DNA of 64,000 nt from Apostichopus japonicus (GCF_037975245.1 NC_092563.1:2569001-2633000); one strand, 5' to 3'. Positions 29,003-44,061 are shown, counted from the stretch's first letter. Made by a program: numbers and translations. The notes: generated by a model not told the origin, from the sequence alone.

Positions 29003-32000
29003 ATGGCAGGAAATAATCGAAAGAAGAAAAGGAAGAAGTCGAAACAACCACTGGTAAAACAATTGACGTTGTATTAGTGTGTTAAGCAAATAGATTGACA
29101 GCGTTTGGTGGCTAGGCAACACTTTCAAAAAATATATACCCATAGGACTAGTTCCACGAAAAGTCCCATTCTTAATATCTCTTTCGAGGTACGTTCGCTA
29201 TTCTTTCGGCTGACAGCGGGACGAAGAAGCGTTGTTCCTCCTGCATCCATATGAGTTAGGACTGACGGCTTTACCATTCTTCAAGTTTCTGAATCATGTT
29301 ATTGTTCCGCATATGGTCGAATATGGAATAGGCCTAGCCCGTCGGTCGGCCCACTGTATGCTACTGCTAGTGTTATGCTGACAAGTGACAGTAATACACT
29401 GCTTGTTATGTCTTGCTGTAGTGTGATTAGTTTTTTCTTACTCAGCTGGCAGTTGGTCAAAGTTGTAATCGTGGTATTGCTTTACTTTTTCCAAATAACA
29501 CAGACTTTCTTAACCAGCTATCTGCAGATGCAGGGAAGATTGACAGAGGGATTAGGCTAGTACAGTAGTAGTGGTGAGAACAACATAGGTTCTTAATTCT
29601 CTAGCACACTTGTGCTGTGGCCCAGTAGAATGTGCATTAGTCGCATATTTTAATGTGGTTGATAAAGGAATGTGAAACATTCAGAATAATTATGTTATGG
29701 TACAGCGAAAACCGGAGTACTTTCCCAAGACATTCACTACGTTACCATTTTGAAACATCTTTTCTGACTATTTCATTCCCTGAATATCATGCATATCACA
29801 GCAATCTTTCGTTGCTTATCACAATATCTAATTCTAGTAAGGAGGTGTCCATATCTACAGCGTATTGTCCAACAACAGGTTGTAATTTTATATTGATGGC
29901 ACTGTGCAATTATGAGTTAATTTCATATCGTCTTCACTTTTCCCCTGTAGGGAAGGATTGGATCTTCACTTTTCCCGAGAGCAATGCTTGTGGCTGTACC
30001 TCGATCTCCAGAACCTCCTTCAGAACGGCCAGAAGAAAGACCTCCATCTGCTTTATCATCTGCTTTGATGAATGCTACTTTGGTTGGGAGGCTAATTGGT
30101 GAGAACAGATCCATCCATTGACTCAACAAGTTTTGTAAATTACCAAATGTTGTCACATGGCTAACATCAGTGTCTCAGTGATTGTCAAACTGTTATTGGT
30201 TCAAATTATGGCAAACCTGTCATGTGCAAACACTAGAATCTTTCCTTTTTCATACTGTTTTAATAATTAATACGATATAAATGGCACTTGTCTTGCCTAC
30301 CGCTGTTGACAGTAATTAACCTAAAACTTGCAAACCTAGAAAGGGACACTTGATGAGTTGCGATTTGCAAGTTTTCAGAAAGTCAAACTTTGAATGGGTC
30401 TTCTGAAAATATGAGTAAATTTCAATGATAAAAACAAAAATTATGATAAAATCAAAAGGGGAAGGGGGGGGGGGGGGAAAGGAATGGGTAGAAGGAAATA
30501 CAAAAATGAAAATCTACACCTGTCTGTGTTTGCCAGTAAACCATTCATTTTATATCACAGTACCAAACTTGAACTTTGTAGTGCAGTGCAAAAAAGCACA
30601 TGTTATATCATCTTTGATGTCACAGTGTTGACATTTCATTAGTTTGTATAAATTAGGAGAAATAATGGGATTTTGTGGGACAGTTCTTTTTTTTCAAAGC
30701 AACTGATCCTGCAGCTAAATTATTGATGAATAACAAGTATTGAACACTTTACCAGTGGCAGTAAGCTCTGAGAAGGTAAGACCTGGTACATTGAAGAAAC
30801 CAAGGGTGCATTTTATATTTGCAGGTACCCCTCCTCCAAGCACAGGGACAATGGGAACAGATCGAAGCCCCTCCCCTCCGTACAATGCGGGTCCGCCAGA
30901 TAAAAGCCGAGAAAACAGCATGGGTCGTACCAGCATGTACGATTATGGAGATAGCGAAGAGAGCGAAGGGGAGGAATCCGAGGTGGCAGAGATTCATGAA
31001 GAACCAAGGTAGGTGTGATCGGAGCGATCCAAAAATTTACTCCTGTGTTAATTGTTGTCTCACTAGTAGGCATAGTCAGGTCTATTAAGAAGCTGTTTTA
31101 GCATTGTAGCATTCAGTAGCCTATCAATTTTTGCTTTGAGTAGATGAACCAGATCTATCAGATGTCAAAATGTCATCCATTTTTTTTTACATTATTGCTC
31201 ATGAAGTGCGGACAGCAGTATAATATCTGTGAACAAAATCTCTGAAAATGAAGACTTAAATTTGATATGTAATGTGAGCACATGAAAACTTTATTTTGAG
31301 ATGCAGTTTAGGAAAGAAAATCTTAGATAAATGAAATAGGGATGAATAAAGAAGTGGTCGTGTTGATGAAAAGAAATTGAAGACATTCTGACTCATTGTG
31401 TAAGTCTGGAGAGATGAGTAGAAATATGCATATTTTTCCCTATTTATAAATTTGGTCAATTATCAGATATGCGTCGGTGCCATTCAGAGGAAGAGACCAG
31501 CCAAACAGAGGAACAATCTCTAGCAGACCCAGGATGGAATCCCCAAGAGGAAGTGACGACGATTCACTCGACGACAGTGACTTAGAGGAGGAGCCAGTCC
31601 AGGATATATCCCCAGGAAGGACCCCCTCTAGAGGCAAGCCAAGAGACAATTCACCATCACCTGGCCCACAGACCAGTAGAACTACTCCAAGAACTAGCGC
31701 TACAGGATATGAGGTTCCCGAGTATGCCAAACCTCGGGTAGTGGTAAATACGATTACATCTGTCCTGGAGTATGACCTCCGAGCTTCTCTAGATATTAAA
31801 AAAATCCTCTGCAGGTTCGAAAATGTGATGGTTGATCAAATTAGCCTAGCATTTACTAATCATATAAGGCTTTCAGTTTGGTACATTATCTATAAATAAA
31901 ATTGAAGTTGAGAATCTCTTGCTTTGTATTTAAGATGAAAACCACAAAAGTGTCATCTCAAAATGAGATTTTTTTTTGCTTTAAGACAGTTTATTTCTTT

Positions 32001-35000
32001 TAACTTTTTGTTTGTGCTCCTCCTTCAGACCCAAGAATTGCAAGGTCAAGGAAACTCCCAAGCTTCCACCGACAGCGATCTCACTGAAGTAACAAACCCA
32101 GCTGATGATTTCTCCGACCTAATAACTCCCCCTCCACCTTGGAAGAGGAAACCTGCTGGAACAGGTAGATACAACAGCCGTCAGCTGCAAGCCATTCAAT
32201 TCACATAAAAGCCATATGAAAACAGTAGTCAACCTGCCACAACGGTAGTTCTGCTATATTGTATAGACCTGTTATCAAAACTGACAATGAACTGCCACAT
32301 GCAGTGTGGAAAGGATGGGGGGGGGGGTGGTGGGAAGGAGTAGGAGTGTGAATGTATCCAAAAATATCTCTACATTTTTCAGTAATTGAACTTTCACATC
32401 TGAACCTTCATATAAATTTCTTGCTTTTCCTACTTTGTATTTTTTTTTTTGGTGTAGTAAACATCACTTCCAAATCTTGCATTTTGAATTTCTCATTTGA
32501 AAAATGTTACGATGCTCTCATTGTTTTATTGTATTTATCAGATAACCCTAAGGAACCAAAGAAGACACCAAGAGGTAAAAAATCAAAGAAGAAAAAGAAG
32601 CAAGAGGCTGCTCCTCTCCAAGAAGAGGTAAAAGTATCTCTCCTATCTGAAATCAGCTGGTTACAGTTTAGTTTCTATCAGATTTGCTAAATTCACCAGT
32701 TTAGTGTACTGTAATGTACAAGAGGTATTCATTCTGACTTGGACAGGTGCAATGCAATTTACTTTGGAACAATTACTTTACCAATTATACCAACATAATA
32801 GCAACCCTGAGTCTTGTAGGCTACGCTCTGCACTTTTGCTATGAAAAGTGTTGTAGGCTAGGCTGAGTGTTGATTTTTTGAACAGACATTCTCGTCATGC
32901 TAAACATCTATCGTACTGTAAAAGCAAACAGACTATTAGCTGAGTTATGTTGCAAACCCATCCAATCACTTTATCTGGATTATTTTCTTGTTAGATCAAT
33001 GAGAAGTTTCATCAGTTGAAATTTTTATAAATGTATGTGTAAACCTAAGAATTCATTGGAAACCTTAAGATTTATAGCTAGTTAAATGTCTTGATTTGTA
33101 TATTAGTAACCTTAACCCGTCATGTGTTTTTATTTCAATGTTTACACCAACGAAATAGCAAATGTAAACTCATACATCTCACTAACTTTCACAGTCATTT
33201 GCCATTTCAAAATGTACTTAAAAAAATTCAAATTGAGGCATTTTCTGTAAAGAAAAGTAGATTGAAAAATACTTATCATATATTGATTGTAACTTTAAGT
33301 TAAACAAATTTCTTCAAAGTGATGATTACTTGACTTCAGAACTCTGATACAACCTTGACACTATGCCCCTGATCATTCTTGTATCTAACCTACAGATAAT
33401 CGTTCCATCTCGTATTGAAGAAGATGAAGCCATCGACCAGTCTTCCCCGGCATACCTCCAGTCAGCTCCACCCGCAATTCTACGCAACATTCCTTCAATG
33501 GACGACGGTATAATGACGTTTTCATCAATTTCTATTAACTGGCCGTATTTTTCACTTTATGGAATTGTATAGAAGTACACATCACATCAGATAAAAACCT
33601 GACGTCAACTTTCAAGCAGAGAGAGGGGAGGGAACAGGTGGAAGATATGTGCTCCCTCAGAGTATGATAACACTTCTGTGGTCACTTCATAATATCATCA
33701 ACGTTGGATGACATTGAATGCGCTTGGATCAGGCAAACTACTGCCAACTGTGGCCATGCCATTTTAGCAACCCTTCAGAAAAAAGTCTTCAGTTTTCTTA
33801 TATTCCCAAACATAATTTTTATGAAGTCAATTGACTCCCACTCTGGTTTTGCCTGCAACATGGCTGCTTAGAGATGCATCCAATGAAAGTGGGTCACACC
33901 ATTATAAATGCCAACTCTATATTGTTAAGTTTCCTCTGTGAACTGCCCTCATTTTATGTTTTGCTCATAACAAGTAAGACACGGTATATACAATGAAGGG
34001 AATGCCAGTCTCTCGATGTTCTGTTTTATTAATAATATAATTATTTTGCTTTTACCTTACAGATTTTTACAATCATATAGACAGATTGGCCTCGGCCAAA
34101 TCACTTCAAGAACACGAGTTCCTACGAATGACCAACGGTCGTCTGGAGAGAGAACTCGACGTAGTTCAAAGAGAAAGAGAACAGCTCTTGGAGACTCTCA
34201 AGATACAGGGACAACAGATGCGAGAGGATAGAAGAAATAGCCGCACAAGCTCACCAGTACAAAGTGGTATTTATGCCTAAAATATGGATCCATATCATAA
34301 CCAGTTCACTGTGTAATAGTCATGATCCATGTATTGATCTGATCGTGCTGAACGTATAACCCAAAGCTTCCTCCCGATTAAAAGTTTAGTGTAATTATTT
34401 TCTTTCCATTCGTCACAAAATGTGGAGAAAATTTTGAACTTTCAGTTTTATTTTAATATTGCGGTTTGAACAATGGGTTATTGTCATTCTATTGTTGTAG
34501 AGACAAACAGCAAGGTGAATCATCAGCTCTCAGAGCTCTGTGATCAGCTCAGGTCAGAAAACAGCTCCATCAGGATAGCGAACGATCGGCTCTTGGAGGA
34601 GAACCAAACACTGAGGGAGACATTGAAGACACCCAGAGGATTACCAGACGAGGAGGAAGAAGGTAGATACACATCCCCTTTAAATTAAGAAACGGACATT
34701 TCCATAAGATGACCGAAACTTTTGTGAAATGAGCAAATTTTATTTAAGGAAGCTTTCTTCTCTCCTTCAGTCGGAAAATATTTCTAACAGTGTGAAATAT
34801 TTTGGTAAAGAAATTCAGTGATGTCTTAAATGCATTAAGTACTGATGTTTAGAGCAGATTCCAATCAGACTAGACACACAAAAAACAATAGAAGCAATTT
34901 ATTGATTCATTAATTTTATAACTTGTGAATGACTTGACAAGAAAATGATTTTGAAGATTACAAGATGAGGAGGTAGATGGTAGATGCATTCCCTTTAAAT

Positions 35001-38000
35001 CAAGAAACAGGCATTTTCATTTCATGGAAAAAACTTTGTGAAATGAGCGATTTTAAGGAAGCTTCCTTCCCTTGTTCAGACAGAAAATATTTCTAAAAAT
35101 ATAAAAAATGCTTGTAAAGAAATCAGAGTGGTGTCTTAAATGCTGAAGGTACTGATCTTTCAAATGTTGGTTTTAAACTACCATTACAGTGCTTAATATT
35201 GAGCAGTATCTGTTGGTGAAGTTGTTTTGCATAGCTTTAACATGTTAATAGCTGTCACAGATGACAATTTATATCCTTTTCTGTTTGTGGTCTTTGTTTG
35301 TATTCTTTCTCTAGAAGGTGTTTTTATCGAACAGCTCAAGAAACAAGCGGAGGCGGTTTTGATCGAAAATGAAGACCTGAGAAATATTATTCATAAGTTA
35401 AATATTCAAATGAGCAGATATCAAGCCAAGTGTTCTCCTCTCAAGGTGATTTAAAGCAATAATTATATTTTTGAATCTATTCATGTGATCCATATCTTCT
35501 GAACAGAACTAATCTAATCACTTTATATGACAATATAGCAACTTCTGGTTAGGCTAGGTACCTCTGCTATAAAAGTGTTGCAGGCCCAAGGCTATGCATT
35601 TAATTGTTTTTTCTTCCATGTTAGTCAATTAATTGCTGTAGGCTTCGGCAATATTAATTGTTGTTTACTGAACGGTCATTTTACCGTAATATTCTGAGAT
35701 CTATGCTGAGATTGTTAGTGTCAGTAATTGGAAGAATGTTCTTCCTGTCAATAACATCATTTTTACTTTTGGAATAATAGGGAGAAAATATGTTTATATG
35801 GTTCTGTGTAGGTCATATCCTCCATAAAGGTTATAAATAAGCCACATATTGCAGCATGCTAAAACATTTTCAAACGTTCAAATTATCCAATGAAATGGTT
35901 CAATGTGATACAGTGTTGTAAAGGTGGCAGGTGAGTGTATGTTGAAGTTTGAACATGAATGATGGTATTTTTTGCTATGTTTCCACCATACATTTGGCGG
36001 TCACGCTGACAAACTGTAACAGTTTAACTTGTCGATAAACACTTTTGGATACATTTGCAGAAGGGTGATCCACCTGGTCTTCCATCAAGAGGGGCTTCCC
36101 CAAGATGGCTGACAGACACCAAGTATCTCTCGCCTCTGGTCGTCTCCTACGAGGATGCCCTGACAGAGAAAGAGGACATCCTGCAACAATGCCAAGAGGA
36201 TCTTGATGAACTAAAAGAGTCAGCAGAGAAGGTTGTCAAAGAAAACCAAAGACTCCATCGCAAACTGGAGGATACAAAGGGAACAGGGAATGGTTACATT
36301 ACACCTTCAGAATGGTAAGGGAGATGCATAAATATAAAGCAATTTCACCAGACATGTCCATGCTGGGATGTTCCCTCCAAAAAACCTTTACCATTGCACC
36401 CCCAACAGAGGCAAGAAATGCAGGTGGGGCATAAATGCTCCGTCACGAAAGATTAGCACGGTCATAGCATGTTTACAGTTTGAAAGGTGTGTCAAGCACC
36501 GTTTCCCTGACAACCCTGTCGAAGTGTTTTTCTGACATCTCTGTTATTACAACAACGATAATAATGAAGTTTTTACTCTAATACTGACAGTAGTTGTACA
36601 ATTAAAAGGTTAGGTACTTTTTGCTACTGTAGTAATTTACTTATTCAAAGTTTATTCAGATACTGAGTTAATTATACAAATGTTTTAATTAGTTATATAT
36701 ATATATGTGAAACATGGCAAGCTGTGTTGTAATGGGATTGCAACACAGCCAAGAATCTTCAAGTTTGTGTCAAAAATGCATCGTTAAGATTGAAAAAGAA
36801 TCAAACCCATAATTAATAGCCATTAGTTTCTTTCATTTGTTTTCTGATTTATGTTTTGTTTTTTCAGGCATCGCTTACAGGAGCAAGCTCAATTAGTCCT
36901 GGAAGAGAACCAAGTGGTGTTGGAACAGCTTGACCTGAACCAGGATAAGTTAAAGTCATCTGAGAAGAATCACAACTTAGAAGGTAAGCAATTCAGAATC
37001 AATCCCCAGAGATGACTGGTATTAAACAAACAAAAATTCTGAATGGCCAAAAAAATGATATTATAGAGTAGGCCTGGGAATTTCACATTTATTAGCCACT
37101 TGCTGAAAAATGCAAGTGTTTAGAAAAAAGTTTACTACTGGCTGTAAAACAAGCTCTCCCTGGCATTTGCCTGAATTACAGTAAACATCAGTTATAGGCT
37201 TTTTAGAGCAGTACAATAATATTTGCTGATAATAAGCAGAAATTCCGAGCTTATGTTAGGTTTAGAAATCATGCCTATTCTTTGACTGACAAATTGTTAA
37301 CCAACTTAACATTTGCTTATGTTCTTAATGTCTTCTGGTAGAAATGAAAAGCCAGTGCCTATTCTGTTCTACTGTCGTTCAGCGAAATCCACTGAAATTT
37401 AGCCAGTAATAACCAGAATTTCGCGGCCTGGTAGAGCTGCATTTTGAGCTAGGTTGTTACTCTGAAAGTTTCATTAATTTTTTTTTCCTCAAACAGTCGC
37501 CAAACTGAACGGTCGTCTGGCTGCTGTGGAGGCAGAGAAGACCAGGTTGGAGGAGGAACTATTTAGGCTTAAATCTCAGAATGAAACCCTTCAGGAAAAA
37601 TATGAAAAAGTCACCACAGAAAGTAACCAAAAATTACCATTGGACAAACACCTGGATGCTCTTACAGATATGCAGAGGTATTTTTTTTTTAAATTTCCTC
37701 ATAATATTTTCCAGATTGTGATGTTCATTTTGGACTCTGTAAGTCTCTGTCGATACAACCCTTTTAAGAAATTTGTCTCATCATTTTAGAAAACCAATGA
37801 AAGTTAACACCAGGCTATTTCGGTAGCCCAGTATTACATGATACACATTATATTAGAAACATACTGATCCTCTGAGATCCAGGCACCTCAAAGTATGATT
37901 TGCAAACCAAACTTGGGTTGCCAAAGTTTTTCGGTGGGTAGCAAGGTGGGTAATGGAAAACGAAAACATTTGATTTGTAAATAATGTTTCTAACGGAAAT

Positions 38001-41000
38001 TTGCAGTCGATATACCACCTGGTCGATTGAGTTTGGTTTCCCTTGTTTTGATACACGTTTATGTGCTCTGGTTTAATACTAACTTTCAGTCAGTGCGTAA
38101 TAGATTGCAGTCAATTCCATCAATATGCAGTCTAATCATCGATCAACAGGGAGTATGCTACTTGTAGGCCTTAGAACTTTATGGGCTGCAACCAGCCTAG
38201 AGAAATCTCAATATGGGCTTCCAAGAAATGAAAAGTATGGGAAATAGGTCTAAATATTGCATTAATCTCCTTCTCAGTACCCAAAAACTAATTTTTCTAT
38301 TCCTTGTTTCTTCAGGACTCTTGACGGTTCTCAGAGGCAGCATTCAACGGAGATGGAGAACCTCAAGACCCGTCTCAGCTCCATCCAGAAGGAGAAAGAG
38401 GACCTTGCCATTCATCTCACGGACCAAAAAGCTGATAATACTCAACTTGAAATCCAAGTGAAAGCTCTACAGAAAGCCCAAAAGTAAATATATAATATTA
38501 ACGATATATTCACCAATTATCCGCCTCCAAACAGCAAATTGCAACTCTGGTATTGCTATGTGTAGAAATATGAATTAATGAATGTATGTATGAATGAATG
38601 AATTGAATGAATGAATGAATGTATGAATGAATGAATGAAAGATTGAGTGAACGTTTGAATGAATGTTACAGAGAATGAGTGAACCAATGAAAGAATTATT
38701 GAATGATTCAATAATTAATTGATTCAATTAATCAATGCTTGATTGATTGATCAATTTGTAGAAATACAAATGAATGAATGTATGTACGAATGATATGCAA
38801 GATTGAGTGAACGCTTGAATGAATGTTAGAGTGAATGAATGAACAAATGAATGAAAGAATAATTGACTGGTTGAATAATTAATTGATTCAATTAATCAAT
38901 GCTTGATTGATCGATTAATTTGTGTGATTTTTTTTCCTTTAAGGTTGATGCTTGTTACTACATCCAATGTTAACCTTGATCAGAGGCACATCTTCTCTCT
39001 CCCTCCCAAAGTAGAAAATTTCATTCACTTGAGTCTTGCAAATAATCTAAACATTTATTTTAAGAATTTTGCCCTTTAATCTCTCTCTGTCTCTGACAAC
39101 CTTGTGATTTATCATATAAGCTTCTGATGCATTAACATGACTCATAGCAACAAAGAAGCTGACAGTCTCTGCCCTCTTGTCTTCCAAAATGTTGCTGAAT
39201 TAACAGTTGAAAGCTTCTCTTCAATATTTATCCAAAAGTATTTTGCCTCTCGAGGGGATGGTTTGTACATTTTGGATTCATGTCTTTGTTTGCTCCCTTA
39301 AACGAAAGGAAAGCGCAGCAGAAGGCTCTGTTACTCCAACAGGAAGTTGAAACAGCTCTGTCCAGAGAGCAACAAGCCAATCTTCATCTCAACCAGGTCT
39401 TGGAGATTGCTGAGAAGACTGCAGCAGAGAGAGATGCCTTCGCTAAGATGGTCAGTAGTCACGGTTGACCCTAGCATTTCACATACATGTGTAATAGAGT
39501 TTCCATGTCACATACCTTCTTACATCAGCAGAATGCTCAAATTCATCAGCGTGCACTCCATCAAAAACAGATAGGCCAATCAGCTTCAAGATACAATCAG
39601 TATATGAATATGCATATTTAACATTGTGGCATATTGTAAAAAGTGATTAATTGTATAGAATTCCAAAGGTCATTTGAACAAAGAATATGTTCCAGTATTG
39701 AAAGTCAGGATATTTTGATATTAAACTAAAGAAATAAATCTGTTTATGTAACTTTATCAATAAATGCAATCATCAGCCCAGGCGTTGATCATATTGAACC
39801 TGAGACTTTGATGTGTCCTTCTCTGTGACTTAGGAAGAAATACATAATGAAAATCAGTGGCAAATGAAAAACTCACTATTTTAGTGCGGCAGAGAATTAT
39901 TATTAGAATTATATGATGAAGGATCTCTAAATAAATACACTAGTTCACTGTCTCTAAATAAGTGACCAAAGGTGTCAACATTTTAGGCAACTTTTGTGTC
40001 CAGTGGATGATACCTACTCACTTATCGCTTTTAGCAAAGCACTGCAGACCCCCTCCCCCACCCCCCCATCCTTCCTTCTAAAGAACAATTGGCCCTCAAT
40101 GCCTAGTCTTTGAGTTCTTTTTAATTAAATATGATTATTTTATTCTTCTATATTCTGTTCTCGTTAAAATCCTTTCCTCCAGGCCAAGTCACAAGCTCAA
40201 GAGAAAGAAAAGACTGTCAATAAAATGATGCAGGGAAATATATACGTAGGCAAGATGGAGGAAAAATTGAAAGTAAGTCATTTTATAAGGCGAGGAAATA
40301 TTGTGCCTTTGATTTGTGCATCCAATATGAACCGGTTTTAATACTTTGGTTAGAACGGAAAAATTGAATTGCTTCAAGAGTAGGAAAAAGTCTGTCTTGT
40401 TGCATAGAAACAATTTTGTAGATGTGAAGTTAACACGGTAAAGTTTGGAGGCAACTTATTATTTACTTCTTGAAAGAAGTCAAGGGATCCTCATTTAAAG
40501 AATAATCAATTCCTTTTTTTGTGTTGCCGTCATTAGATAAGAAATATATATTTGTATCTCTGTTGTGGTAGGTCTATAAACTACTTATCATATCATGTGT
40601 CAACATATTTTGTAATTTTTCATTCATCATTCTCTGTTATTGAAGTTTTATGGACAAAGATGCTGGTCATGTAACGTAAGGAAAAAGAAAAAATATTCTC
40701 ATCACTTAAAATACTAAATTTTTATACCAAATACTTTTTGTGTGTTCATCATTGCCTCTTTAAAACCTTTTTTTCCTCACAATTCAGATTATTTTCTCAC
40801 TTTAAAAGATGATTTAGAACCAAACCCACCCACAAAATTACATCAAATGAAAATGTTCAAACTGCCCGCTTGCTTTTCGGAATTTTTTAAAACAGTTTGT
40901 TTATATAAATATTCTCTCCGGCGTTTTATCTTGGTAGCTTTACAAGCATCGAGCTCAGGAGAAGTTGGAGAGCATGTCTCAGGAAATTTTAAACCAGGAC

Positions 41001-41730
41001 AGTAACTTTGCCAGCCAGGTCCGTCAGTATGAACGTGAAATCAGGCACCTTCAGGAAGTCGTTAAAGAGAAACAAGAGAAATTAGACGCAATGACCAAAG
41101 ACAAGAGGTGAGGGTAGCGTGAGTTACTGGCATCAAAGGTGTATTATGGTTGTAAATACGTTTTTGTGAGACTGACCTACACAGATGAAACTTGGGGGAA
41201 GAAATGAGTAGAATGTCTTTAAAGAGGATGGGAGAGTGTGGAATGCAAGGCAGGTTTTGTGGTACTTCAGGATTTGTGGCCTACTTTGTGTTTAACACAA
41301 TTATAAAGCAAGCTTTATATTTCATAGGTTCATGTAAGTTCCAAGAATCAAGCTAAAAGATATTGTCAATTTAATGTGCTTTAGCAATGTTAAACACTAT
41401 TACCTATATTGTACTCTCTGACACTATGAAGGACAATGGGGGGGGGGGGAGGGGGAGGAGGGTTGGGGATCCATGTTCCCCAAAGTCAGGGCTTCTATAG
41501 TGATGGGCGTACACATTGCTAAATTATTTCATTTTCATTTTGTCTACTAATGCAGGAGAGCAGAAGAGCAATTGGAGACCGTTTGGCAGAGTGCTACCTC
41601 CGATAACCAACGCATCCAAGCCAAACTTTCCAGGTCTCTCCGACCCTCGTCCCTCGAGGGACATCATAACGGTGCTTTTGGATCAGACTCCGATAACAGA
41701 GGCCTCTTGTCCTCTGACAGCGAGAACTGA
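29003..41730 (+). CDS. CEP89: Centrosomal protein of 89 kDa (CEP89/CCDC123)
   Basis: Eighteen coding exons join in phase to 928 aa: 29003-29053, 29951-30098, 30825-31008, 31467-31743, 32029-32164, 32542-32627, 33396-33507, 34063-34266, 34501-34662, 35315-35445, 36061-36314, 36868-36983, 37497-37677, 38316-38483, 39309-39450, 40183-40272, 40938-41107, 41556-41730. The N-terminal half is basic, then Ser/Pro/acidic and low in order; from exon 8 on it is coiled coil. Diagnostic matches to human CEP89 are GLPSRGASPRWLTDTKYLSPL, PSEWHRLQEQAQLVLEENQ, GNIYVGKMEEKLK and REIRHLQEVVKEKQEKLD. CEP89 sits on centriole distal appendages and helps ciliogenesis. At 928 aa it is longer than human (783), mainly in the N-terminal disordered part. 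The exon 4 end could be 31737 instead of 31743 (both in phase), and the exon 15 acceptor is weak. Confidence 0.93.
34645..35160. repeat. Diverged tandem duplication spanning the end of CEP89 exon 9
   Basis: 34645-34860 and about 34962-35160 share order and many words (GAGGAGG, GTAGAT, CCCTTTAAAT, AAGAAAC, TTTGTGAAATGAGC, AGAAAATATTTCTAA, GTGTCTTAAATGC). The first copy contains the last bases of exon 9 and its donor; the second is intronic. Confidence 0.7.
38573..38935. repeat. GAAT-type tetranucleotide repeat, duplicated
   Basis: Imperfect GAAT/GATT repeats form two similar halves of about 180 bp, each ending in a TTAATTGATTCAATTAATCAATGCTTGATTGAT-type palindromic stretch. It lies in a CEP89 intron. 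Confidence 0.75.
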
Positions 41731-42841
41731 GGCTGTCGAAAATCTATTCTTTTTTTATTAATCTAACAATAGATGAAAGAAACATTTGTAGCCAATCAGC
41801 AGTTCTGAAATTAGTGGAGTTATCACACACGGCAATGTGTCTTTAATTGGTTTAAAAGTTGTTATGACTTTTAGATGGTGACAACCAATTACCAATAAGG
41901 TAAATTCATGTTTTGTTTCTTTTCATTTGGAAACGTCTACCTGGGAATGCAAGGCAACTGCCAGGATGACAGAATGGTCTGGAATTCACGGTAAAGAAAG
42001 TTGTAAAATGTCACCGTATGTGACCAATCTTGACTATTAGTTGATTTTGTGACGATGCAGATCAAATTTAAATGCCTTTTTTTTTCCTTTTAAAATAACT
42101 TGACTTCAATAGATGAACATTTAACATTAAAAAATGTGTAATATCAATAACCAAAGGTTACGTGGCTTTAAAAACAATATCGATCAGTCTTTCAGATGCA
42201 TTTACAGTATACTGCAAAATAAGTCCTAATTGGACACTTTAAAATTGAAAAGCAGATCAAACTTTCCCAAAAAATTGAGAACTGATTTCCTGTATGACTA
42301 TAGGTGGACTGTACTGCACTGTACTGACTCATTTCTTATTCACTTTTATTCAGATTTTATTGTGAACATTATATTATAATTTAAGATTTTATGTTTTAAA
42401 GTCAAGTTAATAGCATTCGAGTACTTATTCATTTACTATTCCCATAGAGTTTAAACCTCTTTAGGATTTCCATGGAAAATGTGTCTGTAAGTTAACCTAT
42501 ATGCGAACTTCAAACGTTCTCATAAAACAGACTTCGATACAATAAGGTATAATTAGATTTTAAACACAAACTACTTTAGGAAAAATTAAGCAAGTTTCAA
42601 AGTGAATGTCGGTGAAACATTTCGAGATACAAAACTTCAATCTTTGTAATGTATACATTTTAAACATAGTCAATTTTCATTTTTTAGCATGTACATATTC
42701 TGTTTGGATGTGAGCTCCTTCCTGATGGTATGGAGATTCTTGTCGTAATCATAAATCAACAACATGATGGATGTTTACGACACTGTGTAAAATTTCCGTA
42801 ATTCATGTAAGATTATAATATGTGTAAATGGTTATATTAAT

Positions 42842-42847
42842 AATAAA
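42842..42847 (+). terminator. Candidate CEP89 poly(A) signal
   Basis: AATAAA lies about 1.1 kb after the CEP89 stop codon. A second AATAAA-type word occurs near 43013. Confidence 0.45.
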
Positions 42848-44055
42848 TGTCATAAAATGTGTATATTTACGATCCAACTGTTAGTTACATGTTTTTTATT
42901 TTGTCAGGTTTTATTTGATATATGATTAATAATCACTTTTATCCAGCACTAAGTATTCTGATATGAAACACTTTATCACCTTGACTAATTATGCACCTGC
43001 TTCTGCAGTGCAATAAATATTTGAATGTCCGTCCTATAGCTTAGACATTCCTTTGAGTAAATCGATATCTGTCTGGTTTTAGGTTTTATATAGTTTTTTT
43101 ATTCCATGTACAAAAATTTCTTTGCTATGCAGGAAATTGCCATTATCTGTTGTACACACACTTGTTTATTTGTGTCTATATATATTTATATATATACAGG
43201 ATATATACATATATGTTTGTGTGTGTTTTATATATATATACACATTTGTACAAACAAGTCACATCTATACATACCAATTATCATGTATAGTATGTTCCCT
43301 TTTCCAATGGACTTGTGATACAAATCCGACGTAACATCACCACGATCATATGGTTAGTCTTGATGTAAATGGGACTTCAACTTTCAGTGGATCAACTAAG
43401 TAGTTAGGTCAAAATGCACAGGCTTTATTTTGGGTGACTTTTCTGAAAAAGTACCAATTATCATAATTTCATTCATATTGTTACATAACATTACAAACTA
43501 TGTCATGGTTGAATGTTATATGTGGTTAACAACTTATGATGGCTAAGATTGTGTATGTTTTCTTTCTTCCTATATTCGACCTACTCAATCATAAGGGAGT
43601 GCTGGTCAGCTTGTACAGGTTGCATTTATGCAGCTGGTTACTCGGTTCTCATTTACATTCGAGTTGCCACTGTTTATCTCTAGTGTTCATTCCTGTGTAT
43701 TAAGTATCATGTTGTTCAGGGTGCTAACTTTACAAGTTTATATATAGACTTTTATTGACTTAATTTATGTACTGAAAATCTCCCAATCAAATTTGATTGT
43801 GTGGAAGAGGTACAACTCTGTGGTGTAATTAATTCACAGTTAGGATTAAAAGGTTTTTTTAATTTTAAATAAATTTCGAAATTATATATTGAACATTGCT
43901 TTTTGTGTTTTATTAGTTTGTAAAAAATACTTTAATATTATCTTGTTAATTTTTTGTCATCTCAGTAATTTATCAAAGGAGGGTCTATCATGCAACCAAC
44001 ATTTCAAGAAAACTCAAAAAAAGTTAAACGAAAAAATGCTTCAGTTCAAACAGTC
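42848..44055. other. Gap between the convergent CEP89 and ACIN1 genes
   Basis: AT-rich with a TATA/TACA-rich patch near 43178-43245. No gene is visible. It separates the 3' ends of two genes pointing at each other. Confidence 0.45.
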
Positions 44056-44061
44056 TTTATT
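44056..44061 (-). terminator. Distal candidate ACIN1 poly(A) signal
   Basis: AATAAA on the minus strand, about 2.4 kb after the ACIN1 stop. A proximal alternative lies at 45751-45756. Which is used cannot be told from sequence. Confidence 0.35.

Noticed and set aside
29653-30102. Plus-strand frame of 149 codons
   Set aside because: It overlaps CEP89 exon 2 in another frame and shows no domain.
38573-38935. CRISPR-like or regulatory repeat array
   Set aside because: Simple GAAT microsatellite with no spacer structure, in an animal intron.
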